A stretch of 64,000 nt of DNA from Enoplolaimus lenunculus. Lineage: Eukaryota > Nematoda > Enoplea > Enoplida > Thoracostomopsidae. The stretch spans positions 1 through 64,000 of the forward strand of contig JASANG010002088.1 of NCBI GenBank assembly GCA_030248215.1, in the 5' to 3' direction. The notes below the pieces were generated by a model. The model searched no databases, was not told where the DNA came from, and saw nothing but the letters and a program-made list of their open reading frames with translations. Below, piece after piece: positions 47,260 through 60,505 of the stretch; the first letter of the stretch is position 1; each line of letters starts with the position of its first letter. The position numbers and the translations under genes are program-made.

Positions 47260-47550
47260 TTCGGACCCAGGATTTTCTAACGTGGGGGCGGGCGGAAAAT
47301 GTTAAGAAACGCAACAATTGTAAGGTATGAGGGAGCTTATCATTTCATCACCAAAAAATTTTCTGATGCGGAAAATTGTATGGAAAAGGCGTTATCATTT
47401 TATCACAAAACATTTCTGATGGAAAAATATAAGGACTTTATCTTTTTCACAAAAATTTTCTGAGGGGAAAAATTGTAAAGAACCTTAATATCATTTTTAT
47501 CACAAAAAATTTCTCATGGGGGCCGTACTCCACCCTCTGGATCCGCTAAT
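47260..47550. repeat. TTACAATTT/ATCACAAAA tandem-type repeat, copy 2
   Basis: Three to four decayed units of about 65-70 bases (ATCACAAAAAATTTCT and AATTGTAA) end in CTCTGGATCCGCTAATG. Inverted relative to 29140-29360. Confidence 0.55.
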
Positions 47551-48055
47551 GCGTTTGTGTGTATACATGCAAATTAATGCCGAACGGTTTTCAGGCTTGT
47601 GTTGTTTTTGCCAAATCGTTGCAGGTGGACGTTTTGAAAGACGTCATCCGAGCTAAACGTAGCATTGATAATGCGTAAAGCACGGAACAGTATCATCCCG
47701 CTGACAAGGTTAATATTTCACTGTTTTGCACAAATAAATCTTGTATAAGGGGCGTATATAATCAGACTTTAATTGCGGGAAGGGATCATTTCGTTAAAAA
47801 GGTTTTTTGCGAGCGAGCAAGAAAATTTTTATAAGTACATTTTTTTCTAGAAATTTCGGTGGATATATCCCCAAATCCTCCGTTGTATTCCCCTCTGTCT
47901 TGTACACATACTCAAAATAAATCTGTGAATAAGTGCAGCTATCATTTGACATTACCATAAGTATTTGCAGCTAAAGTTCAGTACTGCATATTTCCGAGCC
48001 TATTTGACAATTACCGGCTGCAATTTCGGTTATCCTCCCTCCTCGCCGGAGTTTG

Positions 48056-48250
48056 CCCAAAAATATGGTCGGATATAAAAAAATTTTGCATATTTGAGCT
48101 TCCCACGACCTGCCCTAATCATTTCACACCCAAAGTTGAGCTGTTGAAAAATTCGATTTTTAAAGTCCTAAGGTCCCTTCTAGGGACCCAAAAACTTTTT
48201 TTGTCAAAAACTCAAATATGCAAAAAAATTCAAATCCGACCATTTTTGAG
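48056..48250. mobile_element. short TIR element, about 195 bp
   Basis: About 45-base ends are inverted: AAAAATATGGTCGGAT and GCATATTTGAG on the left, CTCAAATATGC and ATCCGACCATTTTTG on the right. Confidence 0.7.
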
Positions 48251-48339
48251 CCAACTCCTGCTGTGCAATTTTGGGAGTACGGTAGCCTCGCAACCACCCG
48301 CCGTCCCTGGTGTTGTAGCACTACGACACGGTATCTCAC

Positions 48340-48724
48340 AGTACCTCCCGGGCAAGCGCCTGTGAATTTTTGGAAAGTTGCTTTCGAATTTGACAACGAA
48401 TATTATAAAATAACTGTAGTTAGGGTCTATGCGAATAATCCGGCGTGTAAGAGCTCGGTTTAGCCTCGTAGATTTCAATCAAATAGTAAATATTGTTATA
48501 TTCTGAAATTGTATGTATACTTCAATAAAGCGACAAAATATCGCATTTTTACCAAATTAAAATATAGGTACAATCCTACCGTATCATTGAATGTTTTTCT
48601 GTTATAGACTAATTAAAGTCTCGCAGCCAAATGTTGCCAAGTGTTCAAGAGTTAAAATTGTTCACAGTGCAACATATGCATTTTCACTGTTGAAGGAATG
48701 GAATCGGTACAACTATGGACTATA
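48340..48724 (+). other. possible pair of terminal exons, uncertain
   Basis: An open segment after CTCACAG (VNFWKVAFEFDNEYYKITVV) reaches a possible GTAAGA donor at 48450. It may join an open segment near 48618-48724 ending LLKEWNRYNYGL and stop. Phase agrees only if a weak AAAG acceptor is used. No family is recognised. Confidence 0.2.
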
Positions 48725-49502
48725 ACTTCGGACACCAGCAAAATAGTGTTCATAAGTTTCTGATCAGTGGTGTAACATTTAAAGTTTGATACAAAATTGA
48801 AATTAGGAATTAAAACTAGCAAAAGTTAAAATTTCCCATACATAAAGCAAATAATTATACTTTGTGTCAACTTTTTCCATTGAAGAGGTGGCACAAAAAT
48901 GTTGTTGAATAAAATTCGTACTTAGGTAAATCATTACTATTGATAAGATCATATCAATATGAGTATATGAGTTGAAAAATCATATTTATATATGGCATAG
49001 CAATAAACAACAAAAACTCCTTAGCTTATAAGATTTTGTTCATGGGACTACTTATATATCTGTAGAATAGTATTCTCCTCATTCTAGCACGGTTTGCTCT
49101 CAAGATGAACAAAAGAAAATGCGGCTCTATATGCCTGATAGCACAGAGGGTGTCTGCGTATGAGCACTGTAGTTTTGTTTGACTCGAAAACTACTAAGAT
49201 AGCCGAATATAAAGCTTTTGTACCTAACTTTAGACAAGAATAGAAACTTTTAGTTGTTGTTGAACATATAACAAGATATACATGCACATACTTATATGTA
49301 CTGATCTACAATAAATCTTGTGATACCTGGCCACTGGGTGAAAAGGATAGTAATGATAACGGAACCGGACACAGATTTTACAGGAAACGAATATTAGATT
49401 ACACCTTGGCAGGTGACACCTATAGGTAATCTGCCAATTTGTTTCTAAAATTTCACGATTATACATGCGATGTTTGATGGCACTTGTTGAAACTTTTTAA
49501 AT

Positions 49503-49783
49503 CCCCATTCAAACCTGCAAGTTTTTTCAGCAAGAATTCGCAGTAGTACCTACTTTGTAGGGGCAAATTTTGGCATCTTAAAACCTGCAGCCGCAATATG
49601 TACGTGCAATTTTTTGCTGAGAGAACTTGCAGCTGCAATTTGCATAAGCTAGTTTTGTTCGAAAACGCATAAACAAACCTACCTACAACTTCAAGTAGGA
49701 ACTACAAGTTTTGGCTGCAAAAACTTACACTCGCAAAATGCAGATGCGGATTCATACTGCAAAAACGCTCACGTGTGAATGGG
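49503..49783. mobile_element. short TIR element, 281 bp
   Basis: The ends CCCCATTCAAACCTGCAAG and CACGTGTGAATGGG are imperfect inverted repeats. GCAGCTGCAA and AACTTGCAG words recur inside on both strands. Confidence 0.6.
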
Positions 49784-49799
49784 CTTATGATCATAATAT

Positions 49800-51680
49800 A
49801 GAACAAAACCTGTATAACTTCGAACTTGAGTGCACAGTTTGAAAGCGAACGTAAACGAGCGAGAAAACTTTTTAGACTACTATGAAGCAGTAATCATCAG
49901 ACACTCCCTGTTTCCGCCATACAAATATAAATACTGTTATTTTTGTGCTCATATCCAGGGCCAGATCAGCCACCCCCATACCCCTCATTTTGAGGCCAAC
50001 CCAAAAAGGGTCCCTAACCCTCAAAAAGATTTTTAAACAAAAAATTTGAAAAATGTTTTCATCATCGCAAGGGGCACCCACACCGGAATTTTTGGGGGGT
50101 CACCCTAGCCTATTTGGCATTGCTAATTGCTTTGCTGTAGATCTCGAGTCATTCAATTTTTAAACAGAGTACATGCAAAATCTTAACAAATTTTAAATAA
50201 TATCACTCTTTTCTGTAATTTTCAAAAACTTCCTGAATATGCATGCATCCTCCAACTATACTTATTGAGTATTGGTAAATGTTTCAAACGTTTACACTTG
50301 AGTATTACTAATCCGTGTCCGTTATTTTTACTATCCGTTTGCACCCTGTGTACAGTGGTTTGTAGCAGTGTAGACATTGAAGAATCTTCACTGTTCTCTG
50401 GCGAAAATTTACGCATACAGTTTACAGCAAGTCATTTAAATGCAGGTATAAGAGAAAAATTTTCAACGAGTCAAAAATTGATATAAATTCTAAACTTTAT
50501 TTTTCTCGTGTTTGTGTCTGAAACTTAAATATTAATATTTGCAAATAAAATAATACAAAATCCTAGTTACGTTTTTGACTTTAATATGCGTCATCAAACG
50601 GCGTGCTTTTGATATTTGCCTATTAAAAACACAATGCACTAGGTTGAAGCGTTTAACTTTTAAGCATTTGAGCTCAACTTTGGTACCTCAAGCGTCATGA
50701 AAGTCCGTGTTTTATGGCACTAAGCGGTTTAGTGTGACTGAATGTAACGTAAGTAGCTTTTTTGTGAACAATAGTGTGTAAAGGAAACGGAACAAAATCA
50801 TATCAAATTCAGTCCGCTTAACAGCTTAATACCTAAATCAATACGCAATTGGCGCACTAATATGTAATGTTTATCTAATATATTTTCGTTTTGAAATCTG
50901 CTAAATTCCGTAAACAATGACTGACTTGCAGAAGCAAGACATAAAAGTCGAATGTTTATTTACGTCATCAGTATTTGGCTCAGTTTGGTTAGCTTTGACC
51001 TATTAAGTGGAATGGTATGTGAAGTATACACTAATTTTGATCTGCCAGTAATTAGTTTGCCATGAGAGAGTTGGGTTCATAGAAATATTTGCGAAAGTGT
51101 ACATGAGAGGTCATTTTTCTATTCATAGACGGAGTAATACAAAACCATTCTGTTCCATTGCAAGACTAATGCATAATCCAAACTAATAGATAAAAGCTTT
51201 AAGCCTAAGCCAAAATCTAAGCAAACAATTTAACCTAAAGCTTTATTCCACCAATAAACTACGAGACAAAAAGTCGCAAAACCGAGAGGGGCGGACCCTT
51301 AGTATATTGCGGTAGCGGTGCTGCACGCAAGACTTTTTAAGGTTACTTAACATGTGTTGTTACCGCCAGCAAACTTCTTTCCGAAAAGTAGCAGTTTGAT
51401 TTGAAATCAACAGATCTACGAGTACGGGAAAGTATTTTATTCGACTGAATTGTTCAACGGTTATCACAAATTGCACAAACTTTGCCTATAGCAGCAACAC
51501 TGCCAAATGCGAAGGTACGCGAGAAATCAATCACAATTATTGTATGAAAAATTCCTTTGGGCGATGGAAACAAAGCGAAAGTTAAAATAAGAAAACCTGC
51601 GCGACGTACTCGACAAACAATTACTTAGCTAGTAGTTACTGAATTGAAATTTCAAATAGTTTACAATTTATATTTTCAGA
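49800..51680. other. no recognised gene
   Basis: AT-rich, with a decayed repeat at 49960-50110 (CACCCCCATACCCC to GGGGGGTCACCC). No coding or RNA motif is seen. Confidence 0.4.
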
Positions 51681-51804
51681 GCAAAGATTGGAAGATGTTT
51701 GCAAAAAAATAAAGTTATCGTGCTCTTTTTTTAATGTTTCATAGCAAATAAGTTTTGCAACAGTATTCCAATCAAAAGCACGCAAAAGAACTAGGAACGA
51801 AACA

Positions 51805-51897
51805 ATGGTTGAATTTGTTAAAAGTCAAGTATCCGCAGTTCATTCCATACTAAAATTCGCAAACAATTTTGATTTAACGGTAGTTGGTTTGTCAAAG
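51805..51897 (+). CDS. possible first coding exon, unknown protein
   Basis: ATG plus 30 codons (MVEFVKSQVSAVHSILKFAN and onward to LSK) ends in phase 0 at a GTAAGA donor. An upstream AG (TATATTTTCAG at 51680) could begin the exon. No downstream exon was found before the window end. Confidence 0.25.
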
Positions 51898-51981
51898 GTA
51901 AGAACTTGGTTGACCAACAACTTAATATTTTATCAAACATATAATATGCTTTTAAAATTATTTGCTGTTTCTGATAATGTA

Positions 51982-52416
51982 CTGTAGTGACCCGAACAAG
52001 AGAGGGGTAATAAGACGGGATGTCCCACATTTTGAGTCCCAATCAATACGAGTCCGTATTCCTAATAAGAGTCCCTAAGCGTGTAGAATCCGTAAACCCT
52101 AATTAGAGTCCATAAATGTCAATTATCCCTAATTGTAGCGCATAAATGACTCCAGGACTAAATAAACTTGAGTTCAAAACTTTAAAGCGTACTAAAGTTT
52201 TGAATGTTTATAACCTTGCATTATCGCTCAAGCTTTTGATGCCAAGCAAAAAACGTTTAATTCAACGAATAGTTGCAACACCGGATATATCAGTTACGAA
52301 GAGTGGCGTAGAGCCGGTTGAAATAAACAACAGTCCGTAAACGAATAACGGGGGCACCTGCTGGAGATTCCAAATAAATATCAGACCCTTTTCTTATTCG
52401 TGCGAATATAGTATTT
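51982..52416. mobile_element. TIR element family A, near-full copy
   Basis: CTGTAGTGACCCGAACAAG opens it, and TCTTATTCGTGCGAATATAG closes it with a decayed right TIR. The internal sequence is reversed relative to the copy at 29871. Confidence 0.7.
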
Positions 52417-53109
52417 GATGATATAGTTATTAGTATTTATATTATATACATATTCAACTTAGCATTAACAGTAGGTGAAAATTTCTGTTTATTTTCTATC
52501 ATTGCCATGAATAGGTTGCATATCAAAACGCTATTGATTCCTTAAACACTGTGCAGTAAAGCAAGCGAGAGCATGTTCTGCAAACACAACGTTCAGTGTC
52601 CATATTCTCAAATGTGTGCACAACCAAGTAATAGTTGGTAATAGGCAGTATAACTTTTGAACTAATAAATAACGTGCGTTAAAACTTGACACATTTTTGT
52701 ACTTTTATTCACCATGCTACTACTTACATGGAGTTGTTTCAAGTCTTATTGCAAGCTGGCTATAATTGGTAACAGTAGAAAGTAACGGATTCAGCGCTCA
52801 CATTCAACTTTGTTTCGCAATCATTTAAGTTCAGCCGCTAAACCAGAGTTTAAACTGTTCAGGAAAGTAGAGTTGAAAGATGAAAATTAGATTAAGCCTA
52901 AGCTGGGCGCAATCACGTCTTTAAAAACTCTTTGATGCAGCCTCAGGCCTCAACAGTGCTTTTATTACATTTATGGTCACAAAGGCACCAATTTAATAAA
53001 TTTAACTCCTTCCTACACATGGAGTATACCGCGTGCAACTTAGCGCAAACTGTACAGATAGATTAGTACCCAATGCGAAATGCTTAACAATCTACCATGC
53101 ATACGCGAT

Positions 53110-53470
53110 GTACAAAACTCAAAGTCACGAAAGCAGAAACGAAAAACAGACATTCAAGTACAAAAGTTTCAAAGATGTTTTATATTTCTGCCAGCACAAT
53201 TGAGTCATGCAAATATTCACGGGTTTTCTAAAGTTTTAAAAATGGCGAATACATCTAATTCTTTCAGATTTTGGATGAATTTCGTGTTTTTATATCATTT
53301 CGAACAATTGCAGCATCTCTGTAATGAAAAAATGCCAGTTATAACTAATTCTTAGCGTTAAAAGTAACAGAATTTCCGTTCTTTCTGTAACGGAAACAAA
53401 AACAAAATCGGACAACGATTTTAACCGGAATCGGAAACGGATATCCGGTAACATCACGATATATATACAG
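53110..53470. repeat. dispersed repeat family B, copy 2, with GGATATCCGG tail
   Basis: Matches 37555-37830 over most of its length and continues into AACCGGAATCGG and CGGATATCCGG words. Confidence 0.55.
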
Positions 53471-56229
53471 CGAAAACGTCTTAACGCCAATGCTACATTC
53501 ATTAAGACACTATACTAAATTTCACCTGAGCCCTTATATAAGAGCCTAATACAAACGCAGCATTGGCCATCACGATTCTTATTTGGGCATCGATTCGCTT
53601 TCAGCTAATTTTTACACTTGCCATTTTTTGTAAGCAAAATAATTGAACGAACCACATCCGGAAATGATTTATTCTGTCATATGTTGCGGAGTACGATAGC
53701 ATTACCCAATACGGAATGCGTACTTTCTCACACAATTTGGTTGCGGTTGTAACTCTGCCTAAAACCATCTTATTTTCTTCTAATCAAGTGGTTAAAACTG
53801 CTAGACTCCGTTTATATACAAACCTATCATATGTAGTAAGTAAAATCGCTACCCCTGCATACCTAAAGGCTCGTAGCTAGCTCACCTTGCTAGGGAAGCA
53901 AAATTTTTTAGGAGGACGTAGAAGAGTTTTTGATGCCTGACACGCCAGGTTATAAAGCTTTCTAGACGAGGACCGATATTGTTCTAAGGAGAAGGCCAAA
54001 AAATTTTCCATGGAGATGACACCTCTTGTTAAAGGGTCCTAAAAGATAGCGTTAAATGACAGACAAAACAGTAAATTCGCTTCAGCAATTCAATTTTCAC
54101 ATTAACGTAATATATAATTAGCGATTGAAACCTTATTATGGCTCGCTGTGCGGAAACCTGTATAAAGCTAACAAAATTTGTTTTTAGAAATTGCAATTTA
54201 TTCGTTCGTTATGTATTAGATGAACAGGTGTATCACACTTAACAGCGGTCCTGTAGCCGGTGGGCGGCAACGGGTGCTTAGCCCCGTGGAAAATTTTTGC
54301 TCTCCCCGAGAAAGGTTTCAAACTTGCTTGTAAACTCAACGAAAACCATTGCATTGTATGCCACTTTTGAAAGTTTTTTAGCCCCTCCGCTGCAAGGCGA
54401 GCTGGATATGGGCCTGACTTTGAATATCTACAGAATATTGCATACGAACCGACCGCAGTTCGTTAGGAATATGAAAGTGTATGTTTATAAATCCTGAAAG
54501 AAGCTAAAATAAGTAGATATATATATGCTGAAATATCCACCAAAATTGTTTTGTGAAATAAGAAAAAACCAGATTGACACTAGGACAGCAGTTATAGCTC
54601 GCTGTATAAGATTCCGAAAATGTTTGCTAAGATTATTTTAGACACCAGAAACGAATTCTTGAAAGTAAAACACGAAGAGTATGTTTGACTTTTTCGGTGA
54701 AATATTTATTGAAATTCAAATAAACACTACAGCATAAATTTGTAAACACTAATGACCAGCATTGCAACAATTGCAGATGTATATTCTAATTATAGGAAAA
54801 CTTTAGTTGGCCACAAATTTCAATGGTCGCCCAATTTTCAACATTAACCAAAATTTACATTGAGATAAACTATTTAAAACTAGATCCTTCGTTTTGTTGC
54901 CAATGCTTAATCTCTACAGTTTATCTGGCTTGACCCTTAAAAGTATAAATAGCCATACCGAATTTCTTAACATTAAATTTAAAAGAAAAAGCCTAAATCG
55001 AATGAATCCTTACAATGAACATGTGACCTACAGTAAAATGTATGATACTAGAGTTTCTACCTTAGTAATTTTTAATTTTGAGTCACTAAAATTGCGTTTG
55101 ACTTTTCGCTCCCGTCGCTCGGGAGGGTTCTTTCACGATACATTACCACAGAGGTGTAAGTACGTGAAAATTTCTACACTTGGCTAGCGCTTTAACCACG
55201 AAGTTTCATTTCTTACTCTTTGGTTATATCCAAGCAAAACAGCTTTTACCGCTACACACTTTTAACCGCCGAAATTGTTCGCGGTCAAGAAAACTTTGTT
55301 AAACATTTTTAGGTAGTACACAGATAGCAATAATACAAAACGCTTCACCTTGGTGTACATCGCAATAAACGTTAATGGTAAGTAAATGGAAAAATTCAAT
55401 ACGAAGCCAAAAATACCTTTGCCGATTGTCATTGTACCCTGATACATGGAAAAATGAAACCGTTATTCTATAAAAAAATAAACCACCGTAACATCACGCG
55501 TACTGGTTAAGCCTACTGTGTTTGCAGTTTGTTAATGCCGTTAAACCTGCTCCTGCTGTGTTTGTCGTTTGCAAGAAATTCCAGGTCTGTAAAAACTCAC
55601 AAATGTTTACCAGCGCTTAAAATTCTTCATATCAAAATTTTTTTACCCGACCCGCGTTTGCCAGCAGGTTCCCGAGGGTAGCGTGTAACTCTGCCCCACC
55701 ATCATTCGTTAGAAATTTCTATATCCGCCATTAATTTAATCAGATGCTCTACTTTTCATCGAACCATACCAATTAGTAGATACATGTCGAAGTGTGAAAC
55801 AACTTTTCGTTCTTAAATAATAAGACTATGCGATGCTGTCGAGTAATTTCAGATATAATATATAAACGTACGAACCGTTTGATAATTTATTTGAAACCGA
55901 AATTCTGCTACAACACTTAATATTATTCAGATCACACACAACGTAGGAAAGCCTGAAATTTATAATTTAAAGCGGACATCTCGAAAGAATATATGCCGGC
56001 ACAGATAAGACAGAAAGAAAATAAATTAATAACTGAAATGAGAGACACAATCAGTACAAGATACCGAAGACAAGATGAGGCTAAATTTCAAAAACATGAA
56101 TTAGTTCTATAAAACAGCACGATAACATTTGCGGCTACACAAGTCATAACTACAAAAATCGTGGGGCTCTCAAATATGCTTGTCGAAAGCATTAAATTAA
56201 TTCGACTAATCGGATCAAATTCCTGGCCC
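53471..56229. other. no recognised gene
   Basis: Decayed repeat pieces at 53870-54040 and 54255-54420 resemble 42960-43110 and 63230-63370. The remaining sequence is AT-rich with no supported frame. Confidence 0.4.
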
Positions 56230-56395
56230 ATGTAAAGATCAGGGACGGAACGTTTTTCTGAGGGCCTTCAATAGAGTGAGTGTAACCTTCAGACTATTTT
56301 TGTTTAGGCCTATGTTTAGGCTCAGGCTTGGGCTTATGAATATGCTTCACACTACAGTTACGATCCTGATCTATACATTGGCTAGATTCCTCAAG
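56230..56395. mobile_element. GCTTAGGC-type MITE copy
   Basis: GATCAGGGACGGAACGTTTT opens it, and GTTACGATCCTGATC closes it about 130 bases later, with AGGCTCAGGC words inside. Confidence 0.6.
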
Positions 56396-56465
56396 AAAAG
56401 ATCGTTGCTTCTCGGCGTCCCAACTTGCGGAAAAATATAACTCAAGCTCAAAATGGATCATTTAA

Positions 56466-58109
56466 CCCTCAACGGCCCGGCAAAATTTTCACCTTAATCA
56501 GCCCAACGGTCTACATATGTAGACAACACAACTAGCGTTAGTTTTGGCTTATCTCAGGGTGCTCTCCTCCTTTAACTGGCTTGAGACAGTCAGAACTAGT
56601 GTTCTGGCGGAGTTCCACCCGCTCCCCGTCCAGCCTCTCACTGCGGGCGCGTTGTCCAGTTAAGCACAGTCGTTGCACGTTATGGTGCGATTCATGTGGT
56701 CCTTGCACACTCGTTTTCCACATGACGAACAGCTCAATCTCGTAGATTTGCGACAACTTGTGACCTGACATTTGGTCGGTTTACCAGATGTAGAAGGTTC
56801 GTTTCGCTTTTGAGGCAGCCCGTAAGCCATAAATGAATCCTTTGATTTTGCGTAAATTTTTTCACTACTGTAACGTTTGGTCATATTGTCTTGCGCTAGT
56901 TGTTCGGCTACTTTTTTCATGAAAACATTGCGTGACTTTTGATATCCGTTCAGTTTCATGACAATGAATGCGTTGTGCAACGGTACTTAGCAGGTTTCGC
57001 CGGCATGTACGCTCGCCCCGGTGCATATCCTCTATACCCGTAGAGCTGTTCATCTACTGTAAGTGATTCGGACGGTATATAATGAAGACGTAAGTTGGAC
57101 TGAAATAGGTCCCAAACATCTCGTATAGCAGCCATTTTGTCACTTTTTTGACGCTCCCGGCGAGTCAGTTTGTTGTCGAATGTTACATTTTCCAGCAACT
57201 GTTTCATTCTGTTTTTTGACAGCGCGCAGCGGTAAAAGGGCCTGCTGTCGTTTTTGGTGAATAGTGAAGCCACTGGAGACATGTTATCGCGATCTGCACC
57301 AGCTCTGATTACCACCCCAAGCCAAGCTTTCAGCTCGCACATTGGTAGCGTTGAAAAATTGCGCGCCCGCAGTCGCCTACTAGTGAGTCGCTGAATTATA
57401 TGTAAAATGGGCTCGTTTATATAAAGATAAAATGCTTGTGACTCTGTTGTAGGGTTTACTGCAGTGCCTTCGCGAAAGCGAATTATATTTCTAGCTAACA
57501 CACGGACAGGCGGTGTTGTAGAATGCCACTCAACACCCGTCGCTGACAAAAACACATTACTTCCACTAGAAGTCTCGTCCATATCGCTCAACTCACTACT
57601 AGATGCGTCCGATTGTTTTTGTAATTCACCATCACTATCTTGCTCATAAATAGCAGCCTCTTCACTACTGCATTGACCTAACTCAACTGATTCTGAGTCG
57701 TCATTTGAACTATTGTCGTCCGGTTTGTCATCTTCTGTCTCTGAATCACTTGGTTCTAATACACGTCGTACGACCTCAGTCAAAGATAATTTATGCAAAC
57801 CTGACATTTCCCTGACTTTACCTCACCATACAAAACCGTGTGTAAGAACAAAACGTTCCAATTCTTGCCAAAACTCAAACTATGATCAAATCAACATCTG
57901 TCTACATATGTAGACGGTCGGGTTATATAGGTATATGACTCACTGTACAACAAACTTTTGTTCCCACAATGCTATAAGTTTTTTATACTACTATAACAGA
58001 ATAATTATCGATGGAAATTAAACAATAGATTCTTAACTATAGCACCTGCCGAACAATCAATTGTCGAACTGGTTATGTCTACATATGTAGACTGTCGGGC
58101 CATTGAGGG
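56466..58109 (-). mobile_element. piggyBac element, internally deleted (1644 bp)
   Basis: TTAA flanks both ends (56462-56465 and 58110-58113). The TIRs are CCCTCAACGGCCCGGCA and its near complement. The 16-bp palindrome GTCTACATATGTAGAC occurs at 56509, 57900 and 58077. The transposase is on the minus strand. Its middle part is missing, so the copy cannot encode a working enzyme. It could be moved only by a source supplied elsewhere. Confidence 0.95.
56660..57807 (-). pseudogene. piggyBac transposase with central deletion
   Basis: The first frame (57807 down to about 56985) starts with an acidic Ser-rich N-terminus. It continues with the transposase domain through ESLTVDEQLYGYRGYAPGRA and ends at KPAKY. 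The second frame (56980-56660) resumes at HNAFIVMKLNGYQKSR and ends in a cysteine-rich zinc-binding tail (CQVTSC, CSSCGKRVCKDHM, CNDC). The two frames differ by one phase. The junction near 56985 marks an internal deletion of very roughly 170-200 codons that held all three catalytic aspartates of the family. The N-terminus and C-terminus are otherwise well kept, so the deletion is probably recent. Confidence 0.9.
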
Positions 58110-58113
58110 TTAA

Positions 58114-60280
58114 ATGAAAAATACGAATTAGTTGAGTTTAGAGCGTGGATTGCAAAATAATGATCTTGGACGTGCAAATTGTTGTAAAGAGAGAAATTAC
58201 AACTGTCACTTCTATGGTATGCCTACCCAACTGATATCAACATAGATATGCTACCATTAAAACAGTTTCAGGCCCGATGCTAGCTCAACATGCAATAGAG
58301 GCTACAATTTTTTATATGAGGGCCACATACGGATTTCATTTGACTATGCAAGCGAGATTGAAAACTTCCTACGGGGATAAATCTTTTCCAGACGAGCGGA
58401 TGCCCTGGAATTCCCTCTTGCCGCTGACCCTAACACATTCGAACATTCAAACCATATATATTACAAATTAGAGCTAAATTTTCTTACATACAACTCGCAA
58501 CTATGTACTAGTGAAGTCAATAATTGACTTCAAATTAAATTTAAATTCGAGTTCAAAAGAACGCTGCCGGAAAGTTGGTTCTTTGGCCAACAGTTTCGGC
58601 CGCACATCGAATTGTTATGGTTTATTCAAAAATATGCGTGCTACATGGTAGTTTATTATTGAATTTAAGCAGCAGTTTATGTTTAATTAAACTATCCTGT
58701 TTCTTGTGACCATATATCATCATACAACGAAAAATAACATTAACAAACTGCACTATAGAAGCATTGGCGCTTGGATGTTCAGTTTTACTGGAAGCACAAC
58801 ACAAATTGATTCGTGGCTGAGGATCGAAATGGAATTCTGCCGACAAAACCAAATAGCAAACACTACGCACCAATGGTAGAAAATTTTTTTGGTCTTGTAC
58901 ACTTGCTCTGCATCCAACGTTAAGGGTTAGACGTTAGAAAAAGCTTAGGCAACGGTGTAGATAGTTTTACCAAAGTCTAAGTCTAAACCTGAGTCAAAAC
59001 CTTTAGTCTGCGGGAAGTTTAGGTACAAGAGCAAAATTTCTTCTTCTATGGAAGTTGCATTTTCGAAAAATCTCTACTCCTGGCACAATGTTTGGTCCAG
59101 TAGTCAATCTGAGTTAAGCCTTAAATCATCGTTTAATTGATATCTTAACAGTTAATGTAATATTTAACTAAAACCAGTGGATATATAACTATCTGTATAA
59201 AGCAATAATATACTTTTATGCTAGTATTTATGAACTAAACTACACATACAGACGCTCATAAGGCGACATGCTTTTCGAACCGGAAGACTCGACCCAATTC
59301 TATAATAATAACAACAAAAGAAATCTCGTTTCATTGTTTTGTTTTTTTACAGGCAAAGAACCCTATATATGTGTGTTGTGTATTTATTTTCTTTCATTCT
59401 GATCAATAAACCGCGATAACCAGTAGAGGTTATAGATTTGAAGGACATCCCTTTGTAGAATTTAAATTTTATTAGGATTGCGTTTCTAATGCAACGTGAA
59501 AAGGAAACTTATTTTATTGTATAACTAATTTTTTTTGTTCATCACAACCTTCTATCACGCAAACTGGTCAGTTTGTTGATAAAACCGAATCCTACGAAAT
59601 GCAAAATTGAACCTGTACAGCTTAAGATGGCATTTGCATACTACTGCACGCGATAGAAGCTATTTTATACATAATATTTTATAAAAAAATTAAATAAAGC
59701 TTTTAGTTTCATTTTAAATTTACGAAGTGAACAATTTAGCAGGACAAATATGTGATCCTGAATCTAAAACGAATGAACCGTGAACAGCTACTGGCGGTAC
59801 AGTTTAAAATAATTAAAAGCTGACGTAATATAAAACATGAAAGCCGGAGCTAACGTTAAACTAGTTACCGTACCCTGCAACGTACCCAACGACAATTATT
59901 CGTTTCTCTGCATGCGGCATATTTTGAGTTGCTTATAGAACAAACTATGCTTCCAAAATAATACACAATGCAGAGTGTTTAACAATATAATTATGAGTAT
60001 GCCGCAGCAAAGAAAATATCCATAGGATGTGGCAGCCGCTCGGACTTGAGCGTCAAGCTCATAGTTTAGTTTTAATTAAACACCTGAACATTCGAAAGTA
60101 CGAAGTTTAATTTTGTGGATTCATTCTTACTATTGTAAATTAGAAGAATATGATTAGATGAAAATCTGCTGGCTAAAACTCGCGGTCACTGAATCAAGAT
60201 TTCCCTGTGATGTGGTAGAGGATACTTTTTATGTTTTGACATTTTACCGTTTTGTAAGCTCATTTAGCAAATAAATCGCT
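58114..60280. other. no recognised gene
   Basis: AT-rich. GCTTAGGC-type words lie at 58930-59020. An acceptor-like TTTTGTTTTTTTACAG is at about 59338-59353 but leads into only 18 open codons. Confidence 0.4.
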
Positions 60281-60505
60281 ATGTGGAAATTGCGTCGTAT
60301 GCGTAGTTTGAACTATAGCGCAGCGCCAGCTTCAGGTGGACAAGTTTCATGTCAAAGCCTTAAGCGCTATACTGCTGGTGGTGCACAGTACTCCCTTTTC
60401 CAATACTATTCTATAGATTTGCCATTTGGTGTTCCAGAAACGGCACCAGGCAAGTTAACTCTTACAACTGGTTATAGGTTACATCATACGACAAAAATTA
60501 TATAA
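60281..60505 (+). CDS. unrecognised open frame, possible first exon
   Basis: ATG, then an arginine-rich start (MWKLRRMRSLNYSAAPASGG) and GAQYSLFQYYSIDLPFGVPE. The frame is open for 74 codons. A GC-type donor (CACCAG followed by GCAAGT) falls after residue 57, of the same kind used in the SLC37A3-like gene. No family is recognised. Confidence 0.35.
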   Translation: MWKLRRMRSLNYSAAPASGGQVSCQSLKRYTAGGAQYSLFQYYSIDLPFGVPETAPGKLTLTTGYRLHHTTKII

